Shown one piece after another: positions 17,473 to 26,396 of a DNA stretch of 43,379 nucleotides (the first letter of the stretch is position 1; every line of letters begins with the position of its first letter). This DNA is from Candidatus Kryptoniota bacterium (lineage in GTDB: Bacteria; Bacteroidota; Ignavibacteria; Kryptoniales; JAKASW01): contig JAHECO010000031.1 in assembly GCA_024641705.1 (NCBI GenBank), positions 1-43,379 of the forward strand, read 5' to 3'. Both the position numbers and the translations under genes were made by a program. The notes beneath the pieces are model-generated. The model did no database searches and was not told the origin of the DNA. It saw nothing but the letters and a program-made list of their open reading frames with translations.

Positions 17473-17774
17473 CCGAATACCTCTTCGAAAATTATTTCAA
17501 GAACGCAAAAAATATAAAAAACGGGGCGTAAACAATCAACGTTGAAAGGGCCCCACTCCCGCACTGTTTTTAGCATGTCAGGACCGCGCTTCCTTGACTA
17601 TTTATCCTCTTGCGGATACATTCATGCGAGAATGGACATTTGAAGCGTCAAGAGAGCGGTCCATCACGGCGTTACCGGCGGAGAAAGCGGCATTTACCGG
17701 CTGCTCCGGCAGATTCACGCAAAGCGCATATTCTAATGTTCAAACTGGAGAGGGGGATATCTCGGAGGTGTCCA
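17473..17774 (+). promoter_or_regulatory. Divergent intergenic region with a candidate promoter (-35 at 17594, -10 at 17617)
   Basis: This 302-bp gap separates nuoJ (minus) from the plus-strand gene at 17775. It contains TTGACT (17594-17599) and TACATT (17617-17622) spaced by 17 bases, a fair match to a housekeeping promoter. Transcription would start near 17630, leaving a leader of about 145 bases. Promoters in the FCB group often deviate from this consensus, so the call is tentative. I see no riboswitch-like structure in the leader. Confidence 0.4.
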
Positions 17775-18200
17775 ATGGAATTCAACATGGGTTCTAATAC
17801 AATTCGCAATACGAACGGGGTCATAAAAGCGGAGGGAAAAGACCAAATTCTCCTCGAACTTGGCCCTAACTCGGAGCTTTTGCTGACGATGGATATCTAT
17901 GACACAAATGGAGTCCACGTCGCCAAGGTAATCCGCAACGTGTTCGCTTTCGATTACAAGGACAGGTACAGGATAACTGCAAAGCCCACTTCCCTTGTAT
18001 TGATCGAGAAGGAGCACAAGACTGTCGTGCTCGAAGCAACGGTGACGGACAGAGACAAGATCCAGGTGATCCAGGGAGCATTTTATTCGTCGAAGGGCCA
18101 CCTGATCGAGATCAACCGTCGATGCTGGAAGGTCATGGGTTCGACCATAAGCGGTATGGTCTTCGACAGCCACGGCGGCGCGATCACGCTCGGAACTTGA
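17775..18200 (+). CDS. Conserved-looking protein of unknown function
   Basis: A 141-residue soluble protein with no signal peptide or membrane segment. The start is the ATG at 17775, set by a strong GGAGG at 17764-17768, although the frame is open further upstream. The sequence alternates hydrophobic and polar residues (ILLELGPNSELLLTMDIYDTNGVHVAKVIRN, SLVLIEKEHKTVVLEATV, GHLIEINRRCWKVMGSTISG), suggesting an all-beta fold, perhaps stacked strands. I do not recognise the family. It is the first gene downstream of the candidate promoter and is followed by a GC-rich hairpin. Confidence 0.78.
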   Translation: MEFNMGSNTIRNTNGVIKAEGKDQILLELGPNSELLLTMDIYDTNGVHVAKVIRNVFAFDYKDRYRITAKPTSLVLIEKEHKTVVLEATVTDRDKIQVIQGAFYSSKGHLIEINRRCWKVMGSTISGMVFDSHGGAITLGT

Positions 18201-18217
18201 TCTTCGTTTGAAGTCAC

Positions 18218-18242
18218 GCGGCGGAAGATGTACTCCCGCCGC
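18218..18242 (+). terminator. GC-rich hairpin after the 17775 gene (weak terminator candidate)
   Basis: GCGGCGG (18218-18224) pairs with CCGCCGC (18236-18242) across an 11-base loop, 18 bp after the stop. No T-run follows, so it is either a weak terminator or just an mRNA-stabilising stem. Confidence 0.35.
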
Positions 18243-18350
18243 TGACCACACGCCGCGACCCTGTCAGCCGTTCTAGCTGCGAACTTTCTTTGCAAACACT
18301 CCCTGAACGTTGTTCATAGGCTTCACAAATAGAAGAATAGAGGAGGGTCG

Positions 18351-18902
18351 ATGAAGGCAACATTCATCGTTATCGCCGCCATCGTGCTGCTGGGTGCATA
18401 CAGTTCGCGCGCTCAAATGAGGCGGGCTACGTTCGGACCGGAACGCCAGAAGCTCTCTTTCCTGGTGGGCAATTTCACGACGAAAACGGAAATAATGATG
18501 GGCGAAAACAACGCCGTCAGCAACGGAAGCATGAAGGCGCATTGGGCGCTCGATTCCCTTTTCGTGCTCATCTCTGCATCCGAAGAGACGCCGAGGATGG
18601 GAAGATTTAGAAACTTCGGCGTGCTTGGCTACGATTCCGAGAAGGGTGAGTACTTCTTTTCGACGTACAACAATTACGGAGGGCACCCGCAGTACACCGG
18701 CAATTTTGCAGGAGATACGCTCGTGATGAAGACCCACGTGGAGACTCCCCGCGGTCCGCTCGACCAGGAAGTCAGATGGTACCCCGGCGGCGGAGGAGTG
18801 CGAATGGAGGTTCTCAGCGATTTCGGCCAGGGATATATGCTGATGGTCGACCAGACGGCGACGCCGGACTCGAGCAAACCGGAGATGAAGCCGGAGAAGT
18901 GA
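18351..18902 (+). CDS. Secreted DUF1579-like protein
   Basis: A 183-residue exported protein. Residues 1-23 form a signal peptide (MKATFIVIAAIVLLGAYSSRAQ). The remainder has the pattern of DUF1579-type proteins: a LSFLVGNFTTKTEI motif at the start, a GSMKAHWALDSLFVLISASEE block, LGYDSEKGEYFFSTYNNYGG in the middle and a C-terminal MEVLSDFGQGYMLMVDQTATPDS. These proteins are predicted lipocalin-like barrels of unknown role. The start is supported by GAGGAGGG 6-8 bases upstream. It belongs to a run of plus-strand genes with the lipoprotein and methyltransferase that follow. Confidence 0.8.
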   Translation: MKATFIVIAAIVLLGAYSSRAQMRRATFGPERQKLSFLVGNFTTKTEIMMGENNAVSNGSMKAHWALDSLFVLISASEETPRMGRFRNFGVLGYDSEKGEYFFSTYNNYGGHPQYTGNFAGDTLVMKTHVETPRGPLDQEVRWYPGGGGVRMEVLSDFGQGYMLMVDQTATPDSSKPEMKPEK

Positions 18903-18930
18903 CCGGACCCCCGCGGGCCGAGGAGTAGAA

Positions 18931-19683
18931 ATGTATCGGCTTGAGAAAAGATCGTCAATCTCCCTGAGTCATCGGCGGATGGCCGGACGCCTGAACCGGA
19001 TTCTTCTTTCCCCGGTCTTCGCGGTGGTTCTCGTCGCCCTTTCAGGATGTACTACCTTTGCCCCTCCCGTTCCGCTCATGACCTTGGGCGGACCGAAGAC
19101 GGTTGCGCCCGCGCACTGGGAGCTCGGCATGGCACTAGGCTCCGGAGGCGTAGCGTTCAAGGACGCTTTCGGCGGCGGCACAGGCTACCTCGCCCGCTGG
19201 AGAACCGGCATCAGCAGTAAGTTCGATGCCGGCTTCGATGTGATGGGGGTCCAGCACGGCGAAAACGGGACCTTCACTTTTAAGCCTGCGGTCAGATACC
19301 AGGCGACCGACCGGCTCCGCATCGAAGCAAGCGTCGGAGGGGCTTCCGATTCGGACGGCAAAAGCATCGGCGGCGACCTTGCCTTTGTGACAGGTACGGT
19401 CAGGGAAAACCGGCCGTGGAATTTCTATGGTGCCCTGAGATTCGCGGGCTCGTTGGGCTTCAATGACAAATACCACCGGACCGCTCGCGCCGGCGAGAAC
19501 GGGCCGCCATCCGACGCGGGGTTCGGCCTCCTCTCCCTCGGGTCATCGGCGCACATCTCTCCCACTTCCTCCTTCGTGACAGAGACAGGATTCGGTCTTG
19601 TCTATGTCCGGAAAACAGGAGAATATGGACAGATGTATTACCTCGGCATCGGCATCCTTTTCGACATGGACCGAAAGAACTAG
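18931..19683 (+). CDS. Predicted outer-membrane lipoprotein with beta-strand-rich body
   Basis: A 250-residue lipoprotein. The lipobox LSGC follows a hydrophobic stretch (ILLSPVFAVVLVALSGC), with the lipidated cysteine near residue 39. The leader is long, but the start at 18931 has GAGGAG five bases upstream. The alternative ATG at 18979 (MAGRLNRI) would give a more usual leader. The mature part has repeated amphipathic strands with alternating Gly and aromatics (HWELGMALGSGGVAF, RWRTGISSKFDAGFDVMG, MYYLGIGILFDM), suggesting a small barrel. I recognise no specific family. Confidence 0.75.
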   Translation: MYRLEKRSSISLSHRRMAGRLNRILLSPVFAVVLVALSGCTTFAPPVPLMTLGGPKTVAPAHWELGMALGSGGVAFKDAFGGGTGYLARWRTGISSKFDAGFDVMGVQHGENGTFTFKPAVRYQATDRLRIEASVGGASDSDGKSIGGDLAFVTGTVRENRPWNFYGALRFAGSLGFNDKYHRTARAGENGPPSDAGFGLLSLGSSAHISPTSSFVTETGFGLVYVRKTGEYGQMYYLGIGILFDMDRKN

Positions 19684-19721
19684 CACGCAGGTTCTTCATA
19701 CGAACAGAACGCGGAACATCT

Positions 19722-20558
19722 ATGAAAGGTTATCTCGAATCTCACTACGACCTCGAATCATCTGACGTTGTCTCGGCGATCGACGAGCTTTCACTCTGGT
19801 CTGCGCCCTTCGGGCTGCGGCTGCTTGAAAGGGTGCGGTACGGAAAGGCGATCAAGGCCCTGGACGTCGGGTCCGGACTGGGCTTCCCGCTCCTCGAACT
19901 GGCGATGCGCCTTGGAAAGGGTTCGGAAGTATTCGGCATCGATCCGTGGGTTGCCGGCGTGGCGAGGGCAAGTCAGAAGCTGAAGACATACGGTATCACG
20001 AACGTGCAGGTGATGAACGGCCGGGCCGAACAGCTTCCGTTCACCAGCGGTTTCTTCGACCTTGTGGTCTCAAACAACGGCATCAACAACGTCGCCGACC
20101 TTCCGCAGACGCTGGTCGAAATAGCTCGCGTCGTGAAGACCGGGGCCCAGTTCGTATTCACATTCAACACCGATAAGACCTTCCTCCCCTTTTATGAAGT
20201 TTACAGGGAAACCCTCTATGACCTCGGCCTGGCACAGCACAACAAGGCGCTGCGTGAACACATATTTGCGAAGAGAAGACCGGTAATGTTGATGGAACGG
20301 CTGGTCAAAGAAGCGGGCTTCGGCGTGAAATCAATCCAGGACGACATCTTCTACTACGCCTTCGCGGATGGGACGGCAATGCTGAATCACTTCTTCATCA
20401 AGCTTGCCTTCCTGGAAAGCTGGATGAACATCGTCCCGTCCGGAGAGAGGGAAAGAGTATTTCGCGCGATAGAAGAGCGGTTGAATAAATCGTCGAAGGA
20501 ATCAGGCGTGCTGCGGATGCAGGTGCCATTCGTGACCTTCGACTGCTGGAGACGTTGA
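19722..20558 (+). CDS. Class I SAM-dependent methyltransferase (UbiE-like/Methyltransf_11 type)
   Basis: A 278-residue cytosolic methyltransferase. Motif I is ALDVGSGLGFPLLELA (about 46-61). An acidic residue at the end of strand 2 is in VFGIDPW. Motif II/III appears as NGRAEQLPFTSGFFDLVVSNNGINN and the post-motif region as EIARVVKTGAQFVFTF. The C-terminal half (residues 160-278) is a substrate-binding extension I cannot match to a known substrate. It lies at the end of the plus-strand run, facing the MFS exporter gene, whose stop is 44 bp away. Confidence 0.85.
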   Translation: MKGYLESHYDLESSDVVSAIDELSLWSAPFGLRLLERVRYGKAIKALDVGSGLGFPLLELAMRLGKGSEVFGIDPWVAGVARASQKLKTYGITNVQVMNGRAEQLPFTSGFFDLVVSNNGINNVADLPQTLVEIARVVKTGAQFVFTFNTDKTFLPFYEVYRETLYDLGLAQHNKALREHIFAKRRPVMLMERLVKEAGFGVKSIQDDIFYYAFADGTAMLNHFFIKLAFLESWMNIVPSGERERVFRAIEERLNKSSKESGVLRMQVPFVTFDCWRR

Positions 20559-20601
20559 GGCTGCGCCCGGGACACTTCTGTCCTGAAGCGACGCCCGTGG
20601 T

Positions 20602-21894
20602 TCAGGCGGTCCCGGAACGTTCCGGAGCAGACCGGACGGTTTCGCCAGCCTTCAGTTCTGCCTTCTTCTTTCTGATGTAAAACAGTCCACCCGCGACGCC
20701 AACAAGACACAAGCATCCCTCGACAAAAATCATCCTTGCCGTTCCGATCCACTCGGCCACAAACCCCGTGAACAGCGCCCCGATGGGAGTGCTACCTGCA
20801 AAGATGACGACGTAGAGTCCCATTATCCTCCCCCTGAGGCGCATCGGGCTGTTCATCTGAAGCGAAGTGTTCGTCGAGGCAATATAAGCGATGCTGGCCA
20901 GGCCGAGAGCCAGAAGGAGGATGACGGTCAGCACGTAACTGCGCGAGAGTGCTATCGCCAGGTCCACGAAGGCGAAGATAACCGCAAAAGTGTAGATGAA
21001 TTTGCGGGTTGGATTCTGACGCCCCGCGACAAGCAGCGCCCCCATCATCGAACCGATGCCGAGTGCCGCCGTCAGCGCGCCGAACATCTCCGGGCCGCCT
21101 TTCATCACGAACTTCACGAGCAGCGGAAGGATGGTACTGAAGTTATACCCGAAAGTCCCCACGAAGATCAGCACGATCAGTACGGAGGCAATCGCGGGAG
21201 CGTTGAGCGCAAACGATATCCCTTCCCTGAGTCCCTCTCTGACCGTCGAATGTACGTTGGACTTGAACGAACGCAAGTCCGCGCGCCGCATCATCAGGAG
21301 CGCTCCGATGATCGCGACATAACTCACCCCATTAATCAGGAAGCTCGGCGCCACGCCAAGTTCCGCTATGGTAACTCCTGCTACGGCGGGACCGAGCGTC
21401 CGGGCAGCGTTGAATAGAAGCGAGTTAAGTGCGACTGCGTTCCCCACGTCCTCATCCGGAACCATCTCGGCGACGAACGCCTGGCGTCCAGGCTGGTCGA
21501 ACGCGTTGACTATTCCTATGAGTAATGAGAGGAGATAGATCTCCCCCAGGGTAACGACCTTCGCCGCGACGAGCCCCCAGAGGATGAATGCCTGGACGGC
21601 CGAGACGCTCTGCGTGGTCAGTATGATGTTGAGCTTCGGCCAGCGATCGATGAAGACCCCGGCAAACATGGAGAACAGGAGGATCGGGAGGAACTGCAGG
21701 GCGGTCGTTGTCCCGAGCGCGACAGCAGACCCTGTCATAGTCACGACCAGCCACGCAAGCGCAACGTTTTGCATCCACGTGCCTGTGACGGAGATCAGCT
21801 GGGCAATCCAGTACAACCGGTAGTTGTAATGCCTCAGAGACTTGAAATTCCTGGCCAAAAGAGGTCTCAGCCAGGAAAGTGCATCATTCCACAA
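20602..21894 (-). CDS. MFS transporter (MFS_3 / EntS-like exporter)
   Basis: A 430-residue major facilitator with 12 predicted hydrophobic segments. The N-terminal sequence (RHYNYRLYWIAQLISVTGTWMQNVALAWLVVTMTGSAVALG) and the loop FAGVFIDRWPKLNII are typical of the MFS_3/EntS group. AFDQPGRQAFVAEMVPDEDVGNAVALNSLLFNAARTLGPAVAGV is also a hallmark of that group. Members export siderophores or drugs by proton antiport; no siderophore genes are near, so the substrate is unknown. The lysine- and arginine-rich C-terminus after the last segment is cytosolic. Start ATG at 21894. Confidence 0.9.
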   Translation of the reverse strand: MWNDALSWLRPLLARNFKSLRHYNYRLYWIAQLISVTGTWMQNVALAWLVVTMTGSAVALGTTTALQFLPILLFSMFAGVFIDRWPKLNIILTTQSVSAVQAFILWGLVAAKVVTLGEIYLLSLLIGIVNAFDQPGRQAFVAEMVPDEDVGNAVALNSLLFNAARTLGPAVAGVTIAELGVAPSFLINGVSYVAIIGALLMMRRADLRSFKSNVHSTVREGLREGISFALNAPAIASVLIVLIFVGTFGYNFSTILPLLVKFVMKGGPEMFGALTAALGIGSMMGALLVAGRQNPTRKFIYTFAVIFAFVDLAIALSRSYVLTVILLLALGLASIAYIASTNTSLQMNSPMRLRGRIMGLYVVIFAGSTPIGALFTGFVAEWIGTARMIFVEGCLCLVGVAGGLFYIRKKKAELKAGETVRSAPERSGTA

Positions 21895-22035
21895 TTCGGA
21901 AGCTCATTTCAGATTCCAATATAGACGTCGCAGGAATAATTATGTAGCATTGTCACAAAAGCCTGTCGCACAGATTGAACTGATTGTCACTCGCCCCCAT
22001 TTGAATCAGGAAAGTCCAGTGCCGGTCCTTTCGAA

Positions 22036-23064
22036 TCAGCTCCTTTTTCTCGCGGACGGAACCTCTCTCATATCGCTCGAATGCCCGGGATAAACTTTCG
22101 AGGCGGGATCGATCAAGTTCTTCGCGAAGTTCACGGCGGTCGCGACTTCCCCGAAGCCGGTGCTTATCAACTTGAGCTTCCCGGGATGACTGGCAACATC
22201 CCCCGCCGCGAATATCCCCTTCACGTTCGTCTCCATCCGGTAGTTGACTTTGATTCCTCCCTTATCCAGCTCCAGTCCCCACTCGCGTATCGGGCCCAGA
22301 TCCGCGTGGAAACCAAGATTGAGTATGACGTCGTCAACATCCAGGACAGTCTCGGCGCGGCTTCTGTTATCGAAGACTACCGCGCGCTCCATTCGTTCGT
22401 TTCCGTGAACGGATTTCAGCTCGTGGAAGGTCATGATATTGACCGGGGAATTCATGAGCTCTTTCACGCTTTCCTCGTGTGCACGGAACCGGTCTCTTCG
22501 GTGGACCAGCGTAATCTTGCGGGCTACGTCGAGAAGATTCAGCGACCAGTCGACCGCCGAATCGCCGCCGCCCACGATAAGTATGTCCTTTCCGCGGAAC
22601 TTCTCTTTCTCTGTGACGAAGTAGTGCACGCCTCTTCCCTCGAAGTCGCCGACACCGGGGGCATCGAGCTTCTTCGGCTTGAAGGCGCCAATACCCGCAG
22701 TGAGCACGATGGTTCTGGTGAGGTGTGTCGCTCCCTTGTCGGTACTGATCTCGAAGGCTCTCCCACCATCGTCCTCCCGCATCTTCACTAACGTCACATT
22801 CTCCCCGAGATAGACTGTGGGGCTGAAGGTCATCGCCTGATCGACCAGGTTCCTGGCGAGGTCCTTTGCGAGTATCCTCGGAAAACCGCCGACGTCGAAC
22901 ACCCACTTCTCGGGATACAGCGTGACGAGCTGGCCGCCGAGCTCCGGGAGCGCATCCAGGATCTTGGTTTTCATCCCCCGCATGCCGGCATAGAAAGCAC
23001 CGTACAGTCCGGCCGGACCGCTCCCTATGATGGTTATATCGAACAGCTCCCCGGAAGGTCCCAT
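22036..23064 (-). CDS. Ferredoxin-NADP reductase, thioredoxin-reductase-like type
   Basis: A 342-residue flavoprotein. The N-terminal FAD site is IIGSGPAGLYGAFYAG (about 11-26) and the NADPH site is ILIVGGGDSAVDWSLNLL (about 160-177), followed by HRRDRFRAHE, which favours NADP. The CxxC redox pair of thioredoxin reductase is missing, which with the C-terminal FGEVATAVNFAKNLIDP points to the type-2 ferredoxin-NADP reductases of Bacillus (YumC) and Chlorobium. It transfers electrons between ferredoxin and NADP(H). One base separates its start from the stop of the SDR gene upstream, so the two are probably coupled. Confidence 0.9.
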   Translation of the reverse strand: MGPSGELFDITIIGSGPAGLYGAFYAGMRGMKTKILDALPELGGQLVTLYPEKWVFDVGGFPRILAKDLARNLVDQAMTFSPTVYLGENVTLVKMREDDGGRAFEISTDKGATHLTRTIVLTAGIGAFKPKKLDAPGVGDFEGRGVHYFVTEKEKFRGKDILIVGGGDSAVDWSLNLLDVARKITLVHRRDRFRAHEESVKELMNSPVNIMTFHELKSVHGNERMERAVVFDNRSRAETVLDVDDVILNLGFHADLGPIREWGLELDKGGIKVNYRMETNVKGIFAAGDVASHPGKLKLISTGFGEVATAVNFAKNLIDPASKVYPGHSSDMREVPSARKRS

Positions 23065-23065
23065 C

Positions 23066-23773
23066 TTATTTGGGGTTGGTGGGCCTCAAGTCTATTTCGC
23101 TCATCATCGCGGTAGCCGGGAGACTCGCCGCGAGAACCGCAGCCTCGGCCACATCACCCGGCTTGAGGATCTTGTCGCGGTTGGGACGGTTGCCAGACCC
23201 GAAGCCGGTGTCGACGGATCCCGGGCAAATAGTGATTAACCTGATGTTGTGTTTCCTGACCTCAAGCATGACGCTCTTTGCGAAGCCAAGCATAGCCCAT
23301 TTCGTAGCGGCATATGCGGCGCCGTTTTCCACGGCGTTCTTGCCGGCGAGCGAGGCAATGTTTATGATGACTCCGTCGTTCTGCCCGATCATGTAAGGAA
23401 GGACCTCGCGTGTGGCAATGAAGGTCCCACGCATGTTGACGGCAAACATCGAATCGAATTCCTCCGTCTTCATTTCAACGACAGGCTTGAATATTCCGAA
23501 GCCGGCGTTGTTTACGAGGATGTCTATCCTTCCGAACTTATCGTTGGCCGTTTTTATCAGCCTGATTACATCCGCTTCGTTCGACACGTCCGCGACTACA
23601 GATACGGCTTCTGTTCCCTGGCGGTTCAGTTCGTCGCGTAAGGAATTGAGGCGTCCCGCGTCCCGTGCAGAAAGGATGAGCTTCGCCCCCTCTGCCGCAT
23701 AGTGGGTCGCAATCGCCTTTCCGATACCCCGGCTTGCGCCGGTAATGACTGCAACCCTGCCCCTGAGTCTCAA
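23066..23773 (-). CDS. Short-chain dehydrogenase/reductase (classical SDR)
   Basis: A 235-residue NAD(P)-dependent oxidoreductase with TGASRGIG (11-18) for the cofactor, NNAGFG (88-93), and catalytic S141, Y154 and K158 in NIASLAG...YAATK. An arginine and basic residues after strand 2 (SARDAGRL) favour NADPH. It resembles FabG/YdfG-type 3-hydroxy or 3-keto reductases, but the substrate cannot be told from the sequence. It sits 3 bp after folE and 1 bp before the ferredoxin-NADP reductase. This suggests an operon in which a pterin function is possible, since some SDRs reduce pterins, but that is only inference. Confidence 0.9.
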   Translation of the reverse strand: MRLRGRVAVITGASRGIGKAIATHYAAEGAKLILSARDAGRLNSLRDELNRQGTEAVSVVADVSNEADVIRLIKTANDKFGRIDILVNNAGFGIFKPVVEMKTEEFDSMFAVNMRGTFIATREVLPYMIGQNDGVIINIASLAGKNAVENGAAYAATKWAMLGFAKSVMLEVRKHNIRLITICPGSVDTGFGSGNRPNRDKILKPGDVAEAAVLAASLPATAMMSEIDLRPTNPK

Positions 23774-23776
23774 CCG

Positions 23777-24352
23777 TCAGTTCCTCTGCCTTATAAGGTT
23801 GAGGAACTCTTCCCTCGTCTTCACGTCGTCATGGAACTCGCCCAGCATGGCACTGGTGGTCGCGACGGTATTCTGTTTCTCCACGCCGCGCATCATCATG
23901 CAGAGGTGCTGGCCTTCGACGACAACCCCTACTCCGTGCGGTTCGAGGTAAGTATAGAGAGTCTCCGCAATCTGCTCCGTCATACGTTCCTGGACCTGCA
24001 GCCTGCGTGCGAAGACCTCCACTATGCGCGGCATCTTGCTCAAGCCGACGATCTTACCGTTCGGAATGTAGGCTATGTGGACCTTCCCGAAGAAAGGGAG
24101 AAGGTGGTGTTCGCAAAGGCTGTAGAAATCGATGTCCTTCACTATGACGATCTGGTTGTACTTTTCCTTGAAAACGGCGTTGTTCATCACCGTTTCGATA
24201 TCCTGCTTATAACCCTTGGTGAGAAACTCGTACGCTCTTGCAACGCGGTACGGTGTCTTAAGAAGGCCTTCCCTCGCGGGATCTTCCCCGAGTTTTGCCA
24301 GAAACTCGCGCACCAGGTCCTCGAGTTCCATTTCAACTTTTACTTCGCTCAT
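23777..24352 (-). CDS. folE: GTP cyclohydrolase I
   Basis: FolE converts GTP to 7,8-dihydroneopterin triphosphate, the entry step of folate and pterin synthesis. The 191-residue length matches. Zinc ligands lie in [18 protein letters not shown] and in [11 protein letters not shown] (the second Cys), and the decamer-forming helical segment [22 protein letters not shown] is present. Start ATG at 24352. It is tightly followed by the SDR and the reductase. The bcp gene lies upstream across a 32-bp gap. Confidence 0.96.
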   Translation of the reverse strand: MSEVKVEMELEDLVREFLAKLGEDPAREGLLKTPYRVARAYEFLTKGYKQDIETVMNNAVFKEKYNQIVIVKDIDFYSLCEHHLLPFFGKVHIAYIPNGKIVGLSKMPRIVEVFARRLQVQERMTEQIAETLYTYLEPHGVGVVVEGQHLCMMMRGVEKQNTVATTSAMLGEFHDDVKTREEFLNLIRQRN

Positions 24353-24384
24353 TCGATTCTCCTGTTACCTACCAAAATAGTAAA

Positions 24385-24876
24385 TCAGAGCTCGGCAAGC
24401 ACTTCTTCGTAGTGGCCGTCGACCTTTACCTTTGGGAACATCTTTTTGATCTTCCCGTCTTCGTCGATCACGAACGTGGTCCTTTCGACGCCCATGTACT
24501 TCCTTCCGTAAAGAGACTTCTCCTTCCACACGCCGTAAGCGTTGACGACTTTCTTCGCATCGTCGTTGAGGAGCTGGAAATTCAGATGGAACTTCTCCTT
24601 GAATTTCTTGTGCGATTCCACGGAATCGGGGCTCACGCCGAGCACGACCGCCCCCTTCTTCTGAATTTCCTTGAAGCCGTCCCTGAACGAACACGCTTCC
24701 TTGGTACAACCCGGCGTGTCGTCTTTCGGATAGAAATAGAGGACGACTTTTTTTCCTTTGAGCGCCGAGAGTTTCACCGTAGCTCCGTTGTCGTCCTTCA
24801 GCGTGAAGTCAGGCGCTTTCTTCCCCTCGGGGAGGGTCCGGTCCGCCTTTGCAGACCCCTTCGTGGTCTTGGCCAT
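24385..24876 (-). CDS. bcp: Thiol peroxidase Bcp/PrxQ
   Basis: A 163-residue atypical 2-Cys peroxiredoxin that reduces hydroperoxides with electrons from thioredoxin. YFYPKDDTPGCTKEACSFRD holds the peroxidatic C57 and the resolving C62 five residues on, the PrxQ pattern. A short Lys-rich N-terminal extension (about 15 residues) precedes the conserved APDFTLKDDNG. The start is the ATG at 24876; AGAAATG-type leader sequence without a strong Shine-Dalgarno. It lies after a second peroxiredoxin gene, separated by a terminator. Confidence 0.94.
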   Translation of the reverse strand: MAKTTKGSAKADRTLPEGKKAPDFTLKDDNGATVKLSALKGKKVVLYFYPKDDTPGCTKEACSFRDGFKEIQKKGAVVLGVSPDSVESHKKFKEKFHLNFQLLNDDAKKVVNAYGVWKEKSLYGRKYMGVERTTFVIDEDGKIKKMFPKVKVDGHYEEVLAEL

Positions 24877-24930
24877 TTCATTTCTCCATGAGATTATTGT
24901 TTAACCAGGCAATGCCTGTGATCGACTGCA

Positions 24931-24963
24931 GAAAAAAGGGGCCCGCCACTTGAGTGCGAGCCC
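24931..24963 (-). terminator. Intrinsic terminator after the AhpE-like peroxiredoxin gene
   Basis: On the minus strand GGGCTCGC (24963-24956) pairs with GCGGGCCC (24946-24939), with one U-G wobble, around a 9-base loop and is followed by CTTTTTTC. It starts 26 bp after the peroxiredoxin stop and separates that gene from bcp. Confidence 0.82.
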
Positions 24964-24988
24964 TACACTTCACCGATTCGGTCCGAAA

Positions 24989-25462
24989 CTACTTGATCGA
25001 CTCTACGGCCTTCATTACTTCTTCGTAGTTCGGCTCGACGCCGGGGACGTCCGAAACCCATTTGTAACGGACCGTGCCCTCCTTGTCGACGACGAAGACC
25101 GAACGCTTTGCGGCGGTGTAGCCGTTCAAACCGGCGAAGTTCTCGTGATAGGCATCGTAAGCTTTGACCGCCTGCCGGTTGAAATCGGAGAGGATGGGAA
25201 AGGTCAGCTTGTTCTGGTCGGCAAAGGCCTTGTTGGAAAACGGCGGGTCGACGCTGATCCCGATGACCTGGGCATTCACATTGTTGAACTTGCTGAGCGA
25301 ATCGCGGAAGTTGCACATCTCTTTCGTGCAGACTCCGGTGAAGGCGCCGGGATAGAACGCGAGTACCACTTTCTTTCCGGCGAATTCCGAGAGGCTTCTT
25401 TCTTTCTTGTCCGTATCGTAGAGCTTGAAGTCGGGTGCTTTTTTTCCAATTTCAACTGCCAT
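24989..25462 (-). CDS. Peroxiredoxin, AhpE/BCP-like
   Basis: A 157-residue peroxiredoxin. The PxxxTxxC active site is FYPGAFTGVCTKEMCNFRD, with peroxidatic C45 and another cysteine at C50. SVDPPFSNKAFADQNKLTFPILSDFNRQAVKAY is typical of the AhpE-like group that protects against hydroperoxides. Start ATG at 25462 is fixed by GGAGGA just upstream; the frame is open a few codons further. It ends at an intrinsic terminator, so it is probably a single-gene transcript separate from bcp. Confidence 0.92.
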   Translation of the reverse strand: MAVEIGKKAPDFKLYDTDKKERSLSEFAGKKVVLAFYPGAFTGVCTKEMCNFRDSLSKFNNVNAQVIGISVDPPFSNKAFADQNKLTFPILSDFNRQAVKAYDAYHENFAGLNGYTAAKRSVFVVDKEGTVRYKWVSDVPGVEPNYEEVMKAVESIK

Positions 25463-25619
25463 GTTTTCCTCCAATTTCTGTCTCTTGTAAAATTAGTTTC
25501 CGATGAATTGAGTATCAATCGTGCGCGGGCGGCTTACATTAATCCAGTTTCAATAGCCTGCCCCTCCTAGACCTCAAAGTACCGTGCAAACAGCCTCCGG
25601 CACACTGATGACTATAACA

Positions 25620-26387
25620 TCAAGGCCGGGACAAAAATTCCATCACGCTTTGCGCGAATTTCTGAGGGGCTTCCGCGTGAACCCAGTGCCCCGCCCCTTC
25701 GATGGTGGCAAATTCCGCGGATGGGAAAATGGACTTGATGCCGGGGAGGTCGTCTTCAAGTATGTACCGCGATCTGCTTCCCCTGATGAAAAGGGCCGGT
25801 TTGCGGAACGGTGTCTCGGACCTTATCTCACGGTTGATACCGTCATAGTTCTTGTGTATTGCCCGGACATCCATCTTCCACTTGAAATTTCCCGCTTCGT
25901 CGCGAGCCACGTTCTTCAGGAGGAGCTGCCTGACGGCGTAGTCCGGGATATGCTCCGACAGCGCCGAGTCGAGTTCCGCCCGCATTTTGTACCGGTGGAG
26001 CTTCAAAGCGAAGAGGGCTTCGAAGATTTTGTCGTGCTGCGGAGGATAAGCCCGGTGCGCTATGTCGACAACTATCAGTTTGTCGACCTTTTCGGGATAG
26101 CTCAAGGCAAACTGCATAGCCGTCTTCCCTCCCATCGAATGTCCCAGGACATAAGTAGCGCTTATCCCTTCATGGATGAGGAGGTCGTTCAGGTCGTCGG
26201 CCATGACCTTGTAATTGAAAACATCGCTGTGCGGCGAGCGGCCGTGGTTCCTCTGGTCGACTGCCAGCACCTTGTACTTCTCCCCGAAGAAATTGGAGAG
26301 AGTGTACCAGTTATCTCCCGACCCGAATAACCCGTGCAGTATCACCAGCGGGTGGCCGTGCCCTGTGAAATGGTAGTAGAGTTTCAT
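25620..26387 (-). CDS. Alpha/beta hydrolase (YbfF-like esterase)
   Basis: A 255-residue cytosolic alpha/beta hydrolase. Visible features are the oxyanion-hole HGLFG (18-22), the DQRNHGRS block (44-51), the nucleophile elbow GHSMGG with S84, and the C-terminal histidine in EGAGHWVHAEAP. The pattern DQRNHGRSPHSDVFNY matches the YbfF-type esterases (also ABHD11-like). The physiological substrate is unknown. The ATG at 26387 is chosen over an upstream TTG at 26399. The leader consists of the purine-rich repeat region, so its promoter must lie in or beyond the repeat. Confidence 0.9.
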   Translation of the reverse strand: MKLYYHFTGHGHPLVILHGLFGSGDNWYTLSNFFGEKYKVLAVDQRNHGRSPHSDVFNYKVMADDLNDLLIHEGISATYVLGHSMGGKTAMQFALSYPEKVDKLIVVDIAHRAYPPQHDKIFEALFALKLHRYKMRAELDSALSEHIPDYAVRQLLLKNVARDEAGNFKWKMDVRAIHKNYDGINREIRSETPFRKPALFIRGSRSRYILEDDLPGIKSIFPSAEFATIEGAGHWVHAEAPQKFAQSVMEFLSRP

Positions 26388-26396
26388 GTCAGTTGT